Positions 39,424 through 48,244 of a DNA stretch of 64,000 nt are shown here, one piece after another. Numbering within the stretch: position 1 is the stretch's first letter; the number at the start of each line of letters is the position of its first letter. Source of the DNA: Rhodobacteraceae bacterium Water-Bin34. GTDB taxonomy: Bacteria; Pseudomonadota; Alphaproteobacteria; Rhodobacterales; Rhodobacteraceae. The position numbers were made by a program, and so were the translations under genes. The notes under the pieces were generated by a model. The model was given only the letters and a program-made list of their open reading frames with translations, was not told the origin of the DNA and did not search any database. Location of the stretch: the NCBI GenBank assembly GCA_900197625.1, contig FZLS01000002.1, forward strand, positions 62,001 to 126,000, read 5' to 3'.

Positions 39424-40197
39424 ATGATGAATAAATTTTTTAAAGCAGCAGCAATAGCAATCATGGGGATTGTATTGTCGGGTGCAGTAAATGCGCAGTC
39501 TGCCTTAAACGAAATACTGAGTAACGGTGTTTTAAAAGTTGGTACAACTGGAGATTGGAACCCTATGACTGTGCGTGATCCAGCTACAAACAGTTATAAA
39601 GGTTTTGATATCGACATCATGGAAGAACTAGCCAAAGACTTAGGTGTTGAGATAGAATTCGTACCCACAGATTGGAAAACATTAGTGAATGGTGTGGTAG
39701 CAGGACAATACCATATTACTGGCTCAGCCTCAATTTCACCGGCTAGGATGAAAGCGGCAGGATTTTCAGAGAGTTATATTTCTGTTGAATTTATCCCATT
39801 TACAGCAAAAGAAAATGCTGGAAAGTTCGATGGACATGAGGCCATCAACCAACCTGGGGTCAAAGTTGCAACAACACTTGGTACATCATTCGAAAAATTA
39901 GTTAGGGCTTGGTATCCAAATGCTGATATCAAAGTAGTAGAAGCTCCTGCACGTGGTTATCAAGAAGTTTTGGCTGGAAGAGCTGATGTGTTCATCACTT
40001 CAAATATTGAAGGCGCTACCTTGCAAGAGAAGTTTGGAGTTGTTCGTGTGAAAAATGCTGAAGCACGTTCGCCTACTCCGATTGCAATGCTCTTGCCACA
40101 AACAGATCAAGTTTGGATCAATTATATAAATAATTGGGTAAAAGTAAAAGAAGCTAAAGGATTTTTTGCTGCTAACAAGAAAAAATATGGCCTCTAA
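39424..40197 (+). CDS. Amino-acid-type ABC transporter substrate-binding protein
   Basis: 257 residues. Signal peptide ending near VNAQ, then an SBP_bac_3 fold: LKVGTTGDWNPM, GFDIDIMEELAKDLGVEIEFVPTDWKTLVNGVVAGQYHI. Start is ATG 39424 or 39427; AGGAG at 39416-39420 favours the second. It is divergent from its presumed ATPase and permease. The family includes binding proteins for amino acids and related compounds; the neighbourhood suggests a betaine or related osmolyte, but this is inference. Confidence 0.9.
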   Translation: MMNKFFKAAAIAIMGIVLSGAVNAQSALNEILSNGVLKVGTTGDWNPMTVRDPATNSYKGFDIDIMEELAKDLGVEIEFVPTDWKTLVNGVVAGQYHITGSASISPARMKAAGFSESYISVEFIPFTAKENAGKFDGHEAINQPGVKVATTLGTSFEKLVRAWYPNADIKVVEAPARGYQEVLAGRADVFITSNIEGATLQEKFGVVRVKNAEARSPTPIAMLLPQTDQVWINYINNWVKVKEAKGFFAANKKKYGL

Positions 40198-40208
40198 ATT
40201 TTAATAAA

Positions 40209-40240
40209 AAATGGCAGGAAATTTCCTGCCATTTAATTTT
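40209..40240. terminator. Bidirectional terminator between convergent genes
   Basis: A 26-nt perfect palindrome, AAATGGCAGGAAA (40209-40221) with its complement to 40234, flanked by A-rich and T-rich sequence on either side. It serves the binding-protein gene and the flavin oxidoreductase gene. Confidence 0.8.
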
Positions 40241-42284
40241 ACAAATCTTTGACTAACCTAAGTGCATCATAAATTGCTGCATGGGTATTACGCGATGAAA
40301 CTGCATCGCCTATTCTAAACAATTTAAATTTATTATCCGTATTATTTATTATGTTCTGTTTGACGCCATCAATAAGTGCATCATAATCAACAGCACCATT
40401 ATTGATACTTTTTGATTTTAGATCGAAATATAGATCAGCTAAGGGCATTGTCCCATAGTTAACAATTATCTGGTCATATGTGGCTTCTTTTACAAATTCA
40501 CTATAGTCCGTTCCAATTTTTGCATTTAGTTCATTACCTTTAAGTTCAACATCTAAAAGTCGGTGTGTGACTGTAAATGTCACATCTTTATTTTGAAGAA
40601 CGCGCATGTAAGGTGTTAAGTTCATAGCCATAATCTCTGGAGAAAAAGTGCGATCTGGTGTCATTATTTCTACTTTAGCACCAGTATTAGCAGCAATTTC
40701 AGCAGCTTGAAGGGCAGGGTGATCTCCACTCTCATCATAAATTAATATATTTTTTAAAGGCTTTATATCTCCTGAGATAATATCCCATGTGCTTATGACG
40801 TGCTTTATTTCTTTTCTATTTTCAAATAGTTCTAAATTTGGCAATCCACCCGTCGCTATAATAACTATATCTGGATTTAATGAGATTATATCCTCAGCTT
40901 CAGCCCAATTGTTGAACCTGAATTCAACATTGCGTGCCGCACATTGTGCCATTCGCCAATCAATTATTGACATCATCTCGCGTCGTCGTGGATTTTGAGC
41001 AGTCAATCGAATTTGTCCGCCTGGATTTGATTGTGCTTCGAAGACTATAACCTCATGACCACGTTCCACGGCTACCCTTGCAGCTTCTAATCCAGCAGGC
41101 CCTGCACCAACAATAATAACTTTTTTAAATTTTTTTGCTAAAGTAATTTCATGTGGCATTGTCAGCTCACGACCAGTTGCTGGATTATGAATACATAATG
41201 CATCACCAGCTTGGTATATTCGATCTAAGCAATAGGTTGCTCCAACGCAGGGTCTTATATCATCTTCACGTCCTTCAATAATTTTCTTTACGATATGAGG
41301 GTCTGCCATGTGTGCACGTGTCATTCCAACCATATCTAGTAAATTATTTTCAATTGCATGGCGTGCCGTTGCTACATCTGGAATCCTAGAAGCGTGAAAG
41401 GTGGGCATTCCAGTAAGTTTTTTTACTTCTCCTGCAAAATCTAAATGAGGTGCACTTGGCATTCCCTGAACTGGAATAACATTTGTCAAATCTGCATCTG
41501 TATGTATTCGGCCTCGGATAACATTCAAGAAATCCAATTGCCCTGTTTCTGAAAGTCGTTTGGATATTTCCAATCCATCTTTTGCGGTAATTCCACCTTT
41601 TTGTGCTTCATCTGCAGTATACCGGAATCCAATTATAAATTCATCACCAACTCGCTTTCTAACAGCATCTAGAACATCTAAAGGAAATTTCATTCTGTTT
41701 TCTAGTGTATCATTACCATACGGACCAATAAGATCATTTGTAAGAGGTGACCAAAATTGATCTAATAAATGTCCATAAACTTGTAATTCTATACCATCCA
41801 TTCCACCTGATTTCATTCTTTCTGCTGCATCAGCAAAATCATTTATGATGCGAGCAATATCCCAATCTTCTATTAATTTGGGAAATGCTTTATGTGCAGG
41901 CTCACGATGTTTTGATGATGAAACAACTGGAAGCCAATCATGTTTATTCCAATTTGTTCGACGACCTAAATGAGTTAATTGAATCATAACTGCACAGCCA
42001 TGTTCATGGCATCCGTCAGTTAAGTTTTGTATCCACGGAACAACTTCATCTTTATATGCTAAAACATTATTAAAAACTGGTGGACTATCTTTAGAAACAG
42101 CTGCAGAACCTGCTGTCATAGCAAGAGCAACCCCGGCTTTTGCACGCTCCTCGTGATATGCTCGGTAACGTTCTTTTGGCATACCATCCTCTGGATATGC
42201 TGGCTCATGACTTGTGGTCATGATGCGATTTCTTAAAGTTAAGTTTTTAAGTAAAAAGGGTTGAAGCAACGGATCTTTTGACAT
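40239..42284 (-). CDS. DgcA / N-methylproline demethylase-type flavin oxidoreductase
   Basis: 681 residues. N-terminal old-yellow-enzyme TIM barrel (about 1-340), an iron-sulphur segment, then a C-terminal Rossmann region with VIIVGAGPAGLEAARVAVERGHEV, as in trimethylamine dehydrogenase and 2,4-dienoyl-CoA reductase. HEPAYPEDGMPKERYRAYH closely matches dimethylglycine demethylase DgcA and N-methylproline (stachydrine) demethylases. The cysteine segment reads CVGATYC then C eleven residues later, so one of the four usual Fe-S cysteines is Ala. Likely removes N-methyl groups from a betaine product; which one is inference. Confidence 0.8.
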   Translation of the reverse strand: MSKDPLLQPFLLKNLTLRNRIMTTSHEPAYPEDGMPKERYRAYHEERAKAGVALAMTAGSAAVSKDSPPVFNNVLAYKDEVVPWIQNLTDGCHEHGCAVMIQLTHLGRRTNWNKHDWLPVVSSSKHREPAHKAFPKLIEDWDIARIINDFADAAERMKSGGMDGIELQVYGHLLDQFWSPLTNDLIGPYGNDTLENRMKFPLDVLDAVRKRVGDEFIIGFRYTADEAQKGGITAKDGLEISKRLSETGQLDFLNVIRGRIHTDADLTNVIPVQGMPSAPHLDFAGEVKKLTGMPTFHASRIPDVATARHAIENNLLDMVGMTRAHMADPHIVKKIIEGREDDIRPCVGATYCLDRIYQAGDALCIHNPATGRELTMPHEITLAKKFKKVIIVGAGPAGLEAARVAVERGHEVIVFEAQSNPGGQIRLTAQNPRRREMMSIIDWRMAQCAARNVEFRFNNWAEAEDIISLNPDIVIIATGGLPNLELFENRKEIKHVISTWDIISGDIKPLKNILIYDESGDHPALQAAEIAANTGAKVEIMTPDRTFSPEIMAMNLTPYMRVLQNKDVTFTVTHRLLDVELKGNELNAKIGTDYSEFVKEATYDQIIVNYGTMPLADLYFDLKSKSINNGAVDYDALIDGVKQNIINNTDNKFKLFRIGDAVSSRNTHAAIYDALRLVKDL

Positions 42285-42417
42285 TAAAACCTCTCTGGTT
42301 AATTGAGATTGTTTAAGAAAAGTTTAATTAAACTTTTCAATATGTCTACCGGTAAAAATTTCTATTATTAAAGAACTAATATGTAAAAATTTACTCTCTC
42401 TTAAATTATTCAAAGAT

Positions 42418-43551
42418 TTAATTTTTTGATTGAACTTGAGTCCAAAAATCTCCAATTTCACATAGTCTTGCTTTGCGAATACCTGTTTTAGACTCTACCG
42501 ACACTTCTGTGTCAGCATTTGCATTTGATGCTTCGATCATAGCAAAACCGATGTTACCATTATAATCTGGCGAATAAACTGCAGATGTAACGAAACCTAT
42601 ATTTTTACCACCGATAAGTACTTCTTCTGGCATTGTAAGAGGAGGCATTTCAGATCCGTCTATTACAACTCCCATAAGGCGTTTTTTTATGCCATCTTCA
42701 CGTTGTTTAAGAAGTGCTTGTTTGCCAATAAAATCTACATCACTGTCCAGTGAGATATATTTTTCTAAACCAATTTCTAGTGGTGTATCTTCACGGTTCA
42801 TGTCGTTGCCATAAGAAAGAAGGCCAGCCTCAATTCTTTCAATTAGGTTTGGACAGCCGGCCCTAATGTTATATTTTTTGCCCTTTTCCCATATCGCATC
42901 CCATAATTCTGTTCCAAGCTGAGTGTCGTTAAGATAGATTTCAAATCCACCTTGTTTCGACCAACCTGATCTAGCTATATTTAACATTCGCCCTTTGAAT
43001 GGAAACTCTTTAAAATGAAAGAATTTTACATTTCTGATTTCCTCACCGAAGACATCAGCCATCAAATCTTCAGCCAAAGGCCCTTGTATAGCTAGTGGAG
43101 AGACGTCAGGTTCACAAACCTCTACATTTAAATCTAAACCTAATGCAATGCCTTGAACCCACAACAATAAGTCACTGTCTGCAATCGAAAACCAGTATTT
43201 ATCTTCAGCTAACCTTAGTGCTATTGGATCATTAATTATTGCACCACTTTGGTCGCAGATTGGTGCATAATAACATCTACCTATTTGTGCATTAGTAAGA
43301 TCTCTTGCAGATATCAAGCATGCCAATTTATGAGCATCCTTACCAAGTAATTGTACTTGCCGCTCAACAGATACATCCCAAATTTGAACATTTTCTTTTA
43401 GATGTTTGTAATCTGCTTGCAAATCTTCAAAAACAGTCGGTAACAACATATGATTATAAACTGTATATCCTGAAACACCCGAAGTAGATACTCGAGCTGT
43501 AAATGGCGTTGCTCTCAAACGCCTAGATGGGAAAAGCATTGCTCCAGCCAT
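42418..43551 (-). CDS. dmdA: DMSP demethylase family protein (GcvT-like)
   Basis: 377 residues. Tetrahydrofolate-dependent aminomethyltransferase fold. SRRLRATPFTARV, GYTVYNHMLLPTVF, IWDVSVERQV, CYYAPICDQSGAIINDP, IARSGWSKQGGFEIY and CPNLIERIEAGLLSYGNDM follow DmdA rather than the glycine-cleavage T-protein. DmdA moves a methyl from dimethylsulfoniopropionate to THF. AGGAGA lies 7 bases before the ATG. It is upstream of the flavin demethylase on the same strand and divergent from metY. Some DmdA-like proteins do not act on DMSP, so substrate is not certain. Confidence 0.72.
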   Translation of the reverse strand: MAGAMLFPSRRLRATPFTARVSTSGVSGYTVYNHMLLPTVFEDLQADYKHLKENVQIWDVSVERQVQLLGKDAHKLACLISARDLTNAQIGRCYYAPICDQSGAIINDPIALRLAEDKYWFSIADSDLLLWVQGIALGLDLNVEVCEPDVSPLAIQGPLAEDLMADVFGEEIRNVKFFHFKEFPFKGRMLNIARSGWSKQGGFEIYLNDTQLGTELWDAIWEKGKKYNIRAGCPNLIERIEAGLLSYGNDMNREDTPLEIGLEKYISLDSDVDFIGKQALLKQREDGIKKRLMGVVIDGSEMPPLTMPEEVLIGGKNIGFVTSAVYSPDYNGNIGFAMIEASNANADTEVSVESKTGIRKARLCEIGDFWTQVQSKN

Positions 43552-43804
43552 AAAGAAATCTCCTATAATGCATAAGATATCATTTTTCGTATTACGTATT
43601 TATCAAACTAGCACGGCTTTTTGCGACTTTTTAAGTAACGCGGTCGACTTGGTCCTAAGTTCTGATTTTTTGAGCATTTATCTAAATGAAAGATTCGATC
43701 AATTGTAACGTTGGGTCACTTTAGAAACAAAAATGCTAGGTCTATTGACATAATGTGCTTATAATTGGAATTCGTATGAAGAATTAATCAAATAGGAATA
43801 TACA

Positions 43805-45100
43805 ATGACGGGTGATTATAAATTTGATACCTTAAGTTTACACGCTGGTTTTACACCTGATGAACGCCATGGATCAGCTGCAGTTCCAATTCATCAAACA
43901 ACGTCGTATGTTTTTAAAGACTCAGAACATGCTGCAGCATTATATAATTTAGAAATTGGTGGTCATTTATATTCAAGAATATCAAATCCGACTGTTGCCG
44001 TGCTTGAGCAACGTGTTGCCGCATTAGATGAGGGTATTGGTGCAGTTGCAACATCTTCTGGGATGGCCGCTTTATTTGTCACTGTATTAGCATTATGTTC
44101 TGCTGGAGATCATATTGTATCTTCGTCTCAAATGTATGGAGCTAATATTAATTTATTTCAGCATACACTTTCAAGATATGGAATTACTACTACGTTTGTT
44201 GCTCCCAATGATCCTGAAGCTTTTGCTGATGCTATTCAACCAAATACAAAAATGGTATTTGGTGAAGTCATCGGTAATCCAGGTTTAGATATAATGGATA
44301 TCACGCGAGTTGGTAAGATTGCTAATGATGCTGGAGTTCCATTAGTTATTGATGCAACATTTAATACACCATATTTACTTAAACCATTAAAAAACGGCGC
44401 AAATATAGTCATACATTCTCTTACTAAATGGATGGGTGGCCATGGTGTTGCGTTGGGAGGTATAGTTGTTGATGGTGGTAATTTTGATTGGGGTCAAAAT
44501 GATAGATTTCCGACTTTAACGGAGGCACATTTTGGTTTCCAAGGTGTAAATTTGTATGAAGAGTTTGGTCCTGCAGCATTTATTAATCGTGTGCGAACCG
44601 AAGGTATGTATAATGTTGGACCATGCCTCTCTCCGACAAATGCTTTTCACCTAATGCAAGGTATTGAAACATTAGGGTTACGTATGGATCGTCATATGGA
44701 AAATACTAAAAAAATGTTAGATTTTTTATCAGATCATGAAAGTATTTCCTGGATTAAACATCCAACTTTACCTGACCACCCAGATTTTGAGGTTGCTAAA
44801 CGCTTGATGCCGAAAGGTGCTGGGTCAGTAATAGCATGTGGCCTAAAAGGTGGCCGTGAAGCAGGGCAAGCTTTCATAGAAAGTGTTCAGGTAGCATCAC
44901 ACCTTGCCAATGTTGGTGATGCAAAAACGCTTGTTATACATCCAGGATCAACTACTCAAAGTCATTTGAGTCCTGAAGCTATGAAGGCTGCCGGTTTGAC
45001 CGATGATATGTTGCGAATTTCAGTAGGCTTGGAAGATTTTGGTGATTTGAAATTAGATTTCGAACAGGCATTCAACCGCGCTTCTAAATTAAGGAGCTAA
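43805..45100 (+). CDS. metY: O-acetylhomoserine sulfhydrylase / aminocarboxypropyltransferase
   Basis: 431 residues. Cys/Met-metabolism PLP enzyme: YSRISNPT, TSSGMAAL and SLTKWMGGHG with the PLP lysine. It adds sulfide or methanethiol to O-acetylhomoserine to give homocysteine or methionine. It is the first gene of a four-gene operon and divergent from the DmdA-family gene, so it may capture methanethiol made from DMSP (inference). Confidence 0.9.
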   Translation: MTGDYKFDTLSLHAGFTPDERHGSAAVPIHQTTSYVFKDSEHAAALYNLEIGGHLYSRISNPTVAVLEQRVAALDEGIGAVATSSGMAALFVTVLALCSAGDHIVSSSQMYGANINLFQHTLSRYGITTTFVAPNDPEAFADAIQPNTKMVFGEVIGNPGLDIMDITRVGKIANDAGVPLVIDATFNTPYLLKPLKNGANIVIHSLTKWMGGHGVALGGIVVDGGNFDWGQNDRFPTLTEAHFGFQGVNLYEEFGPAAFINRVRTEGMYNVGPCLSPTNAFHLMQGIETLGLRMDRHMENTKKMLDFLSDHESISWIKHPTLPDHPDFEVAKRLMPKGAGSVIACGLKGGREAGQAFIESVQVASHLANVGDAKTLVIHPGSTTQSHLSPEAMKAAGLTDDMLRISVGLEDFGDLKLDFEQAFNRASKLRS

Positions 45101-45103
45101 GCA

Positions 45104-45901
45104 ATGAAAATTAACCTAAATAATGAAGTAGTGTTTGCATCAACTGGTGGTAGGCCTTTTGAAACTAAAAATGACCCTCTATGGTTCATACATGGATCTG
45201 GACAAAGTCATCTTTCGTTTATTCTGCAAGGACGATTTTTTGCAAACCGAGGTTGGCCTGTTATAGCTGCAGATATGCCTTCTCATGGTTTATCATCAGG
45301 TGTTCCTCTGACTTCTATTCAGGCAATGTCTGATTGGCAAATAGCCTTGATGGATGAAATTGGTATAGAAAGAGTACAAATTATCGGGCATTCTCAAGGT
45401 GGTTTGATTGGTTTGGATATGGCACATCGTTATCCAGATAGAGTTTCACAATTATCATTAGTAGCAACTGCATTATCTATTCCTGTGAATAGTAATTTGA
45501 TTGAAATGGCGAAAAATAAAGAACAATCCGCAATTGATGCAATGATCGATTGGGGTCATGGCCCTGAAGGGCATAATCATGACAATACAATGCCAGGTCA
45601 AAATCATCTTAATTTCGGTGTTCAGTTAATGGCTGCAAACAAATTAGGTGCATTACATGCTGATTTAAAGGCATGCGTTGATTATAAAGATGGCCATATT
45701 GCAGCTGGTAAGATTTCGTGCCCATCACAAATTATCATTGCTCAAAAAGATAAAATGACACCCATGAAATTTGGCCTAAAAGCAGCAGAAGCTCTAAAGA
45801 CAAATAATGTTACTGTAATTAAAAATGCAGGACATATGTTGCCCTCAGAACATCCAGAAGAAGTTAACCGTGCTTTACGTACATTTTTTACTAAGAGTTA
45901 A
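45104..45901 (+). CDS. Alpha/beta hydrolase
   Basis: 265 residues. Nucleophile elbow GHSQGG, oxyanion stretch FIHGSGQSH near the N-terminus, acid in AQKDKMTP and a late catalytic histidine in NAGHMLPSEHPEEV: a complete triad. AAGGAG precedes it. It lies three bases from metY and from the next gene, so it is translated within that operon. Might be a thioesterase or an acyl-homoserine or lactone hydrolase; no substrate can be assigned. Confidence 0.85.
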   Translation: MKINLNNEVVFASTGGRPFETKNDPLWFIHGSGQSHLSFILQGRFFANRGWPVIAADMPSHGLSSGVPLTSIQAMSDWQIALMDEIGIERVQIIGHSQGGLIGLDMAHRYPDRVSQLSLVATALSIPVNSNLIEMAKNKEQSAIDAMIDWGHGPEGHNHDNTMPGQNHLNFGVQLMAANKLGALHADLKACVDYKDGHIAAGKISCPSQIIIAQKDKMTPMKFGLKAAEALKTNNVTVIKNAGHMLPSEHPEEVNRALRTFFTKS

Positions 45902-45904
45902 AAC

Positions 45905-48238
45905 ATGCCAGAATTCAAACAAATTGCAGTTATAGGTGCAGGTACCATGGGAAGCGGTATTGCTGCCCAAATTGCAAATGCAGGAAATAAAGTTTTATTA
46001 ATGGATTTGCCGCGTGACGATGATCCTATTGGAGTATTGGTAGATGCTAAGAAGAGACTCTTAAAATCTGATCCACCTGCACTTGTGCATAAATCTCGCA
46101 TTGATTTAATTGAAGTTGGTAATATTCGTGATGACTTTGATAAATTGGCAAACTGTGATTGGATTGTTGAAGCAGTTGTCGAGCGCTTAGATGTTAAAAA
46201 AGATCTATATAAACGACTTAATGAAGTTATAGATCCTAATTGTGTTGTAACCTCAAATACATCAACAATACCGATTTCTTTGTTGGTTGAAGATATGCCG
46301 GAAGATTTTCAAAAACGATTTGCTATTACGCATTATTTCAACCCAGTTCGATACATGCGTTTACTCGAGCTAGTTCGAGGTGCAAATACTGATGAAAAAA
46401 TAATGGATAGACTCGCAGATTATAATGATCGGGTTATGGGAAAAGGTGTTGTTAGATGTAATGATACTCCTGGATTTTTGGGCAATAGAGTAGGAGTATT
46501 TGCCCTTCAAGTTGGAATGGATGAAGCTTCAAGAAATAAACTTACTGTTGAAGAAGCTGATGCTTTAATGGGTAGGCCAATGGGTATACCTAAAACTGGT
46601 GTTTTTGGATTATACGATCTGATTGGTATCGATTTGATGTCTGATGTTGTAAACACACTGGGTGATATCCTTCCTGAAGATGATTTGTTTCATGAAGTTG
46701 GTACATTAAATAATCCTGTAATGCCTTTAATTAGGGACATGATACAAAATGGATTTACGGGTGATAAAGGTGAAGGTGGTTTTTATCGAATAGAAAACAA
46801 TACAAATTGTGCAGTTGATTTGATCAATGGCGAAATACGCCCTCGACAGAAAAATTTGCCAATAAGCGCTCAGAAAGCTGCTGATGCACAAGCTGTTGGG
46901 GACGAAACTTTAACAATTATGATAAATGGTTCCGATAACCATGTAACTTTCTGTAAACGATTTTTAGCCCGTACTTTAGCTTATGCGGCAGATTTAATTC
47001 CAGCAGTAACATCTAGCCCTCAAGATATTGATGATGCAATGAAGCTTGGTTTTAATTGGGTCCGTGGCCCATTTGAATTGATCGATGCTTTAGGGGCTAA
47101 TGTAGTTGCAAAATTGATTGAAGAGGTAGGTTTAACTGTACCAAAAGCCATATCTTTAAGTGAAGAAATAGGGCCGTTTTATTCTGTAAAAAAATCTAGT
47201 TTAAATGTATTAAATTTTGAAAAACATACATTTTACTCACCTGTTGTTTTGCCTGAAAATACCATTCGTTTTCATATGAGCAAACAAACCTTGACGCCAT
47301 TATTAACTAATTCTGCTGCTAGTCTGTATGAGTTGAAAGGAAATTTACGATTACTTGAATTTCATTCTAAGGCGAATGCACTCACAGCAGAATCTATGGA
47401 AATAGTTCTTGCAGCAGCTAAAAATCATGGTGATGGTATTATAGTTCACAATGATGCACAGCATTTTTCTGCAGGTGTTGATTTGAATCGTTTCCGCTCA
47501 TTTATTGAAGCTTCTGATTGGAATGGAATTGATGATTTTCTAAATAGTTTTCAACAATCTGTTAAAGCTCTTAAATATTCGCCTGTACCTGTTATTGGTG
47601 CACCTTCTGGATTATCTATTGGTGGTGGTTTTGAAGTTTTAGCTCATTGTGACAAACTTATTGCACATACAAATACAGTTTTTGGTTTAGTTGAGACTGG
47701 GGTTGGTGTTGTACCAGGTGGGGGTGGAGTTAAAGAAACTTTATTACGTTGGTATCAATCAACAGGGGATTGGGAGAAAGCATCTTGGAATACTTGGATG
47801 CAAATTGGCTATGGGCAAATTGGCACAAGTCCAGATCTTTCAGCCCGTATGCAATATTATCTAAAAGATAGGGATATTGAAGTTCTTAACCGTGATAAAT
47901 TAATGCATGTCGCTAGTATTGAGATGGTAAAATTACAAAAAGAATATTTACCACCAATTGAACCAGTTTTTGAACTACCTGGATCTCACATGATCAAAAA
48001 AATGTCTGACTTTATGCAAAATGGAATAAATGAAGGTTTATTTTTTCCTCATGATAAAACAGTAGCAATGCAAGTTGCAGAAATTGTAGTTAATAGTGCT
48101 GACGAAAATTCTATTACTGTATCTGAACAAGATATGTATAATCGAGAGCGACGCGCATTTCTAAATTTGGCAAAAACACCAGAGACTATTGCTCGTATTT
48201 CCAGTCTATTGGATACTGGTGAAGCTATAAGAAATTAG
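45905..48238 (+). CDS. 3-hydroxyacyl-CoA dehydrogenase / enoyl-CoA hydratase fusion
   Basis: 777 residues. The dehydrogenase comes first (NAD site VIGAGTMGSGIAAQ, ITHYFNPVRYMRLLE, about residues 1-400) and a crotonase domain follows (about 460-777), with both catalytic glutamates present in GGGFEV and LVETGVG. This order is that of FadN-like proteins, not of FadB/FadJ, where the hydratase is N-terminal. It should act on a CoA-activated hydroxy acid made by the synthetase downstream. Confidence 0.88.
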   Translation: MPEFKQIAVIGAGTMGSGIAAQIANAGNKVLLMDLPRDDDPIGVLVDAKKRLLKSDPPALVHKSRIDLIEVGNIRDDFDKLANCDWIVEAVVERLDVKKDLYKRLNEVIDPNCVVTSNTSTIPISLLVEDMPEDFQKRFAITHYFNPVRYMRLLELVRGANTDEKIMDRLADYNDRVMGKGVVRCNDTPGFLGNRVGVFALQVGMDEASRNKLTVEEADALMGRPMGIPKTGVFGLYDLIGIDLMSDVVNTLGDILPEDDLFHEVGTLNNPVMPLIRDMIQNGFTGDKGEGGFYRIENNTNCAVDLINGEIRPRQKNLPISAQKAADAQAVGDETLTIMINGSDNHVTFCKRFLARTLAYAADLIPAVTSSPQDIDDAMKLGFNWVRGPFELIDALGANVVAKLIEEVGLTVPKAISLSEEIGPFYSVKKSSLNVLNFEKHTFYSPVVLPENTIRFHMSKQTLTPLLTNSAASLYELKGNLRLLEFHSKANALTAESMEIVLAAAKNHGDGIIVHNDAQHFSAGVDLNRFRSFIEASDWNGIDDFLNSFQQSVKALKYSPVPVIGAPSGLSIGGGFEVLAHCDKLIAHTNTVFGLVETGVGVVPGGGGVKETLLRWYQSTGDWEKASWNTWMQIGYGQIGTSPDLSARMQYYLKDRDIEVLNRDKLMHVASIEMVKLQKEYLPPIEPVFELPGSHMIKKMSDFMQNGINEGLFFPHDKTVAMQVAEIVVNSADENSITVSEQDMYNRERRAFLNLAKTPETIARISSLLDTGEAIRN

Positions 48239-48244
48239 GGGGCC

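Noticed and set aside
43745-43765. TTGACA and TATAAT boxes upstream of metY
   Set aside because: The boxes are only 9 bp apart, far from the 16-18 bp needed; neither has a good partner at the right distance.
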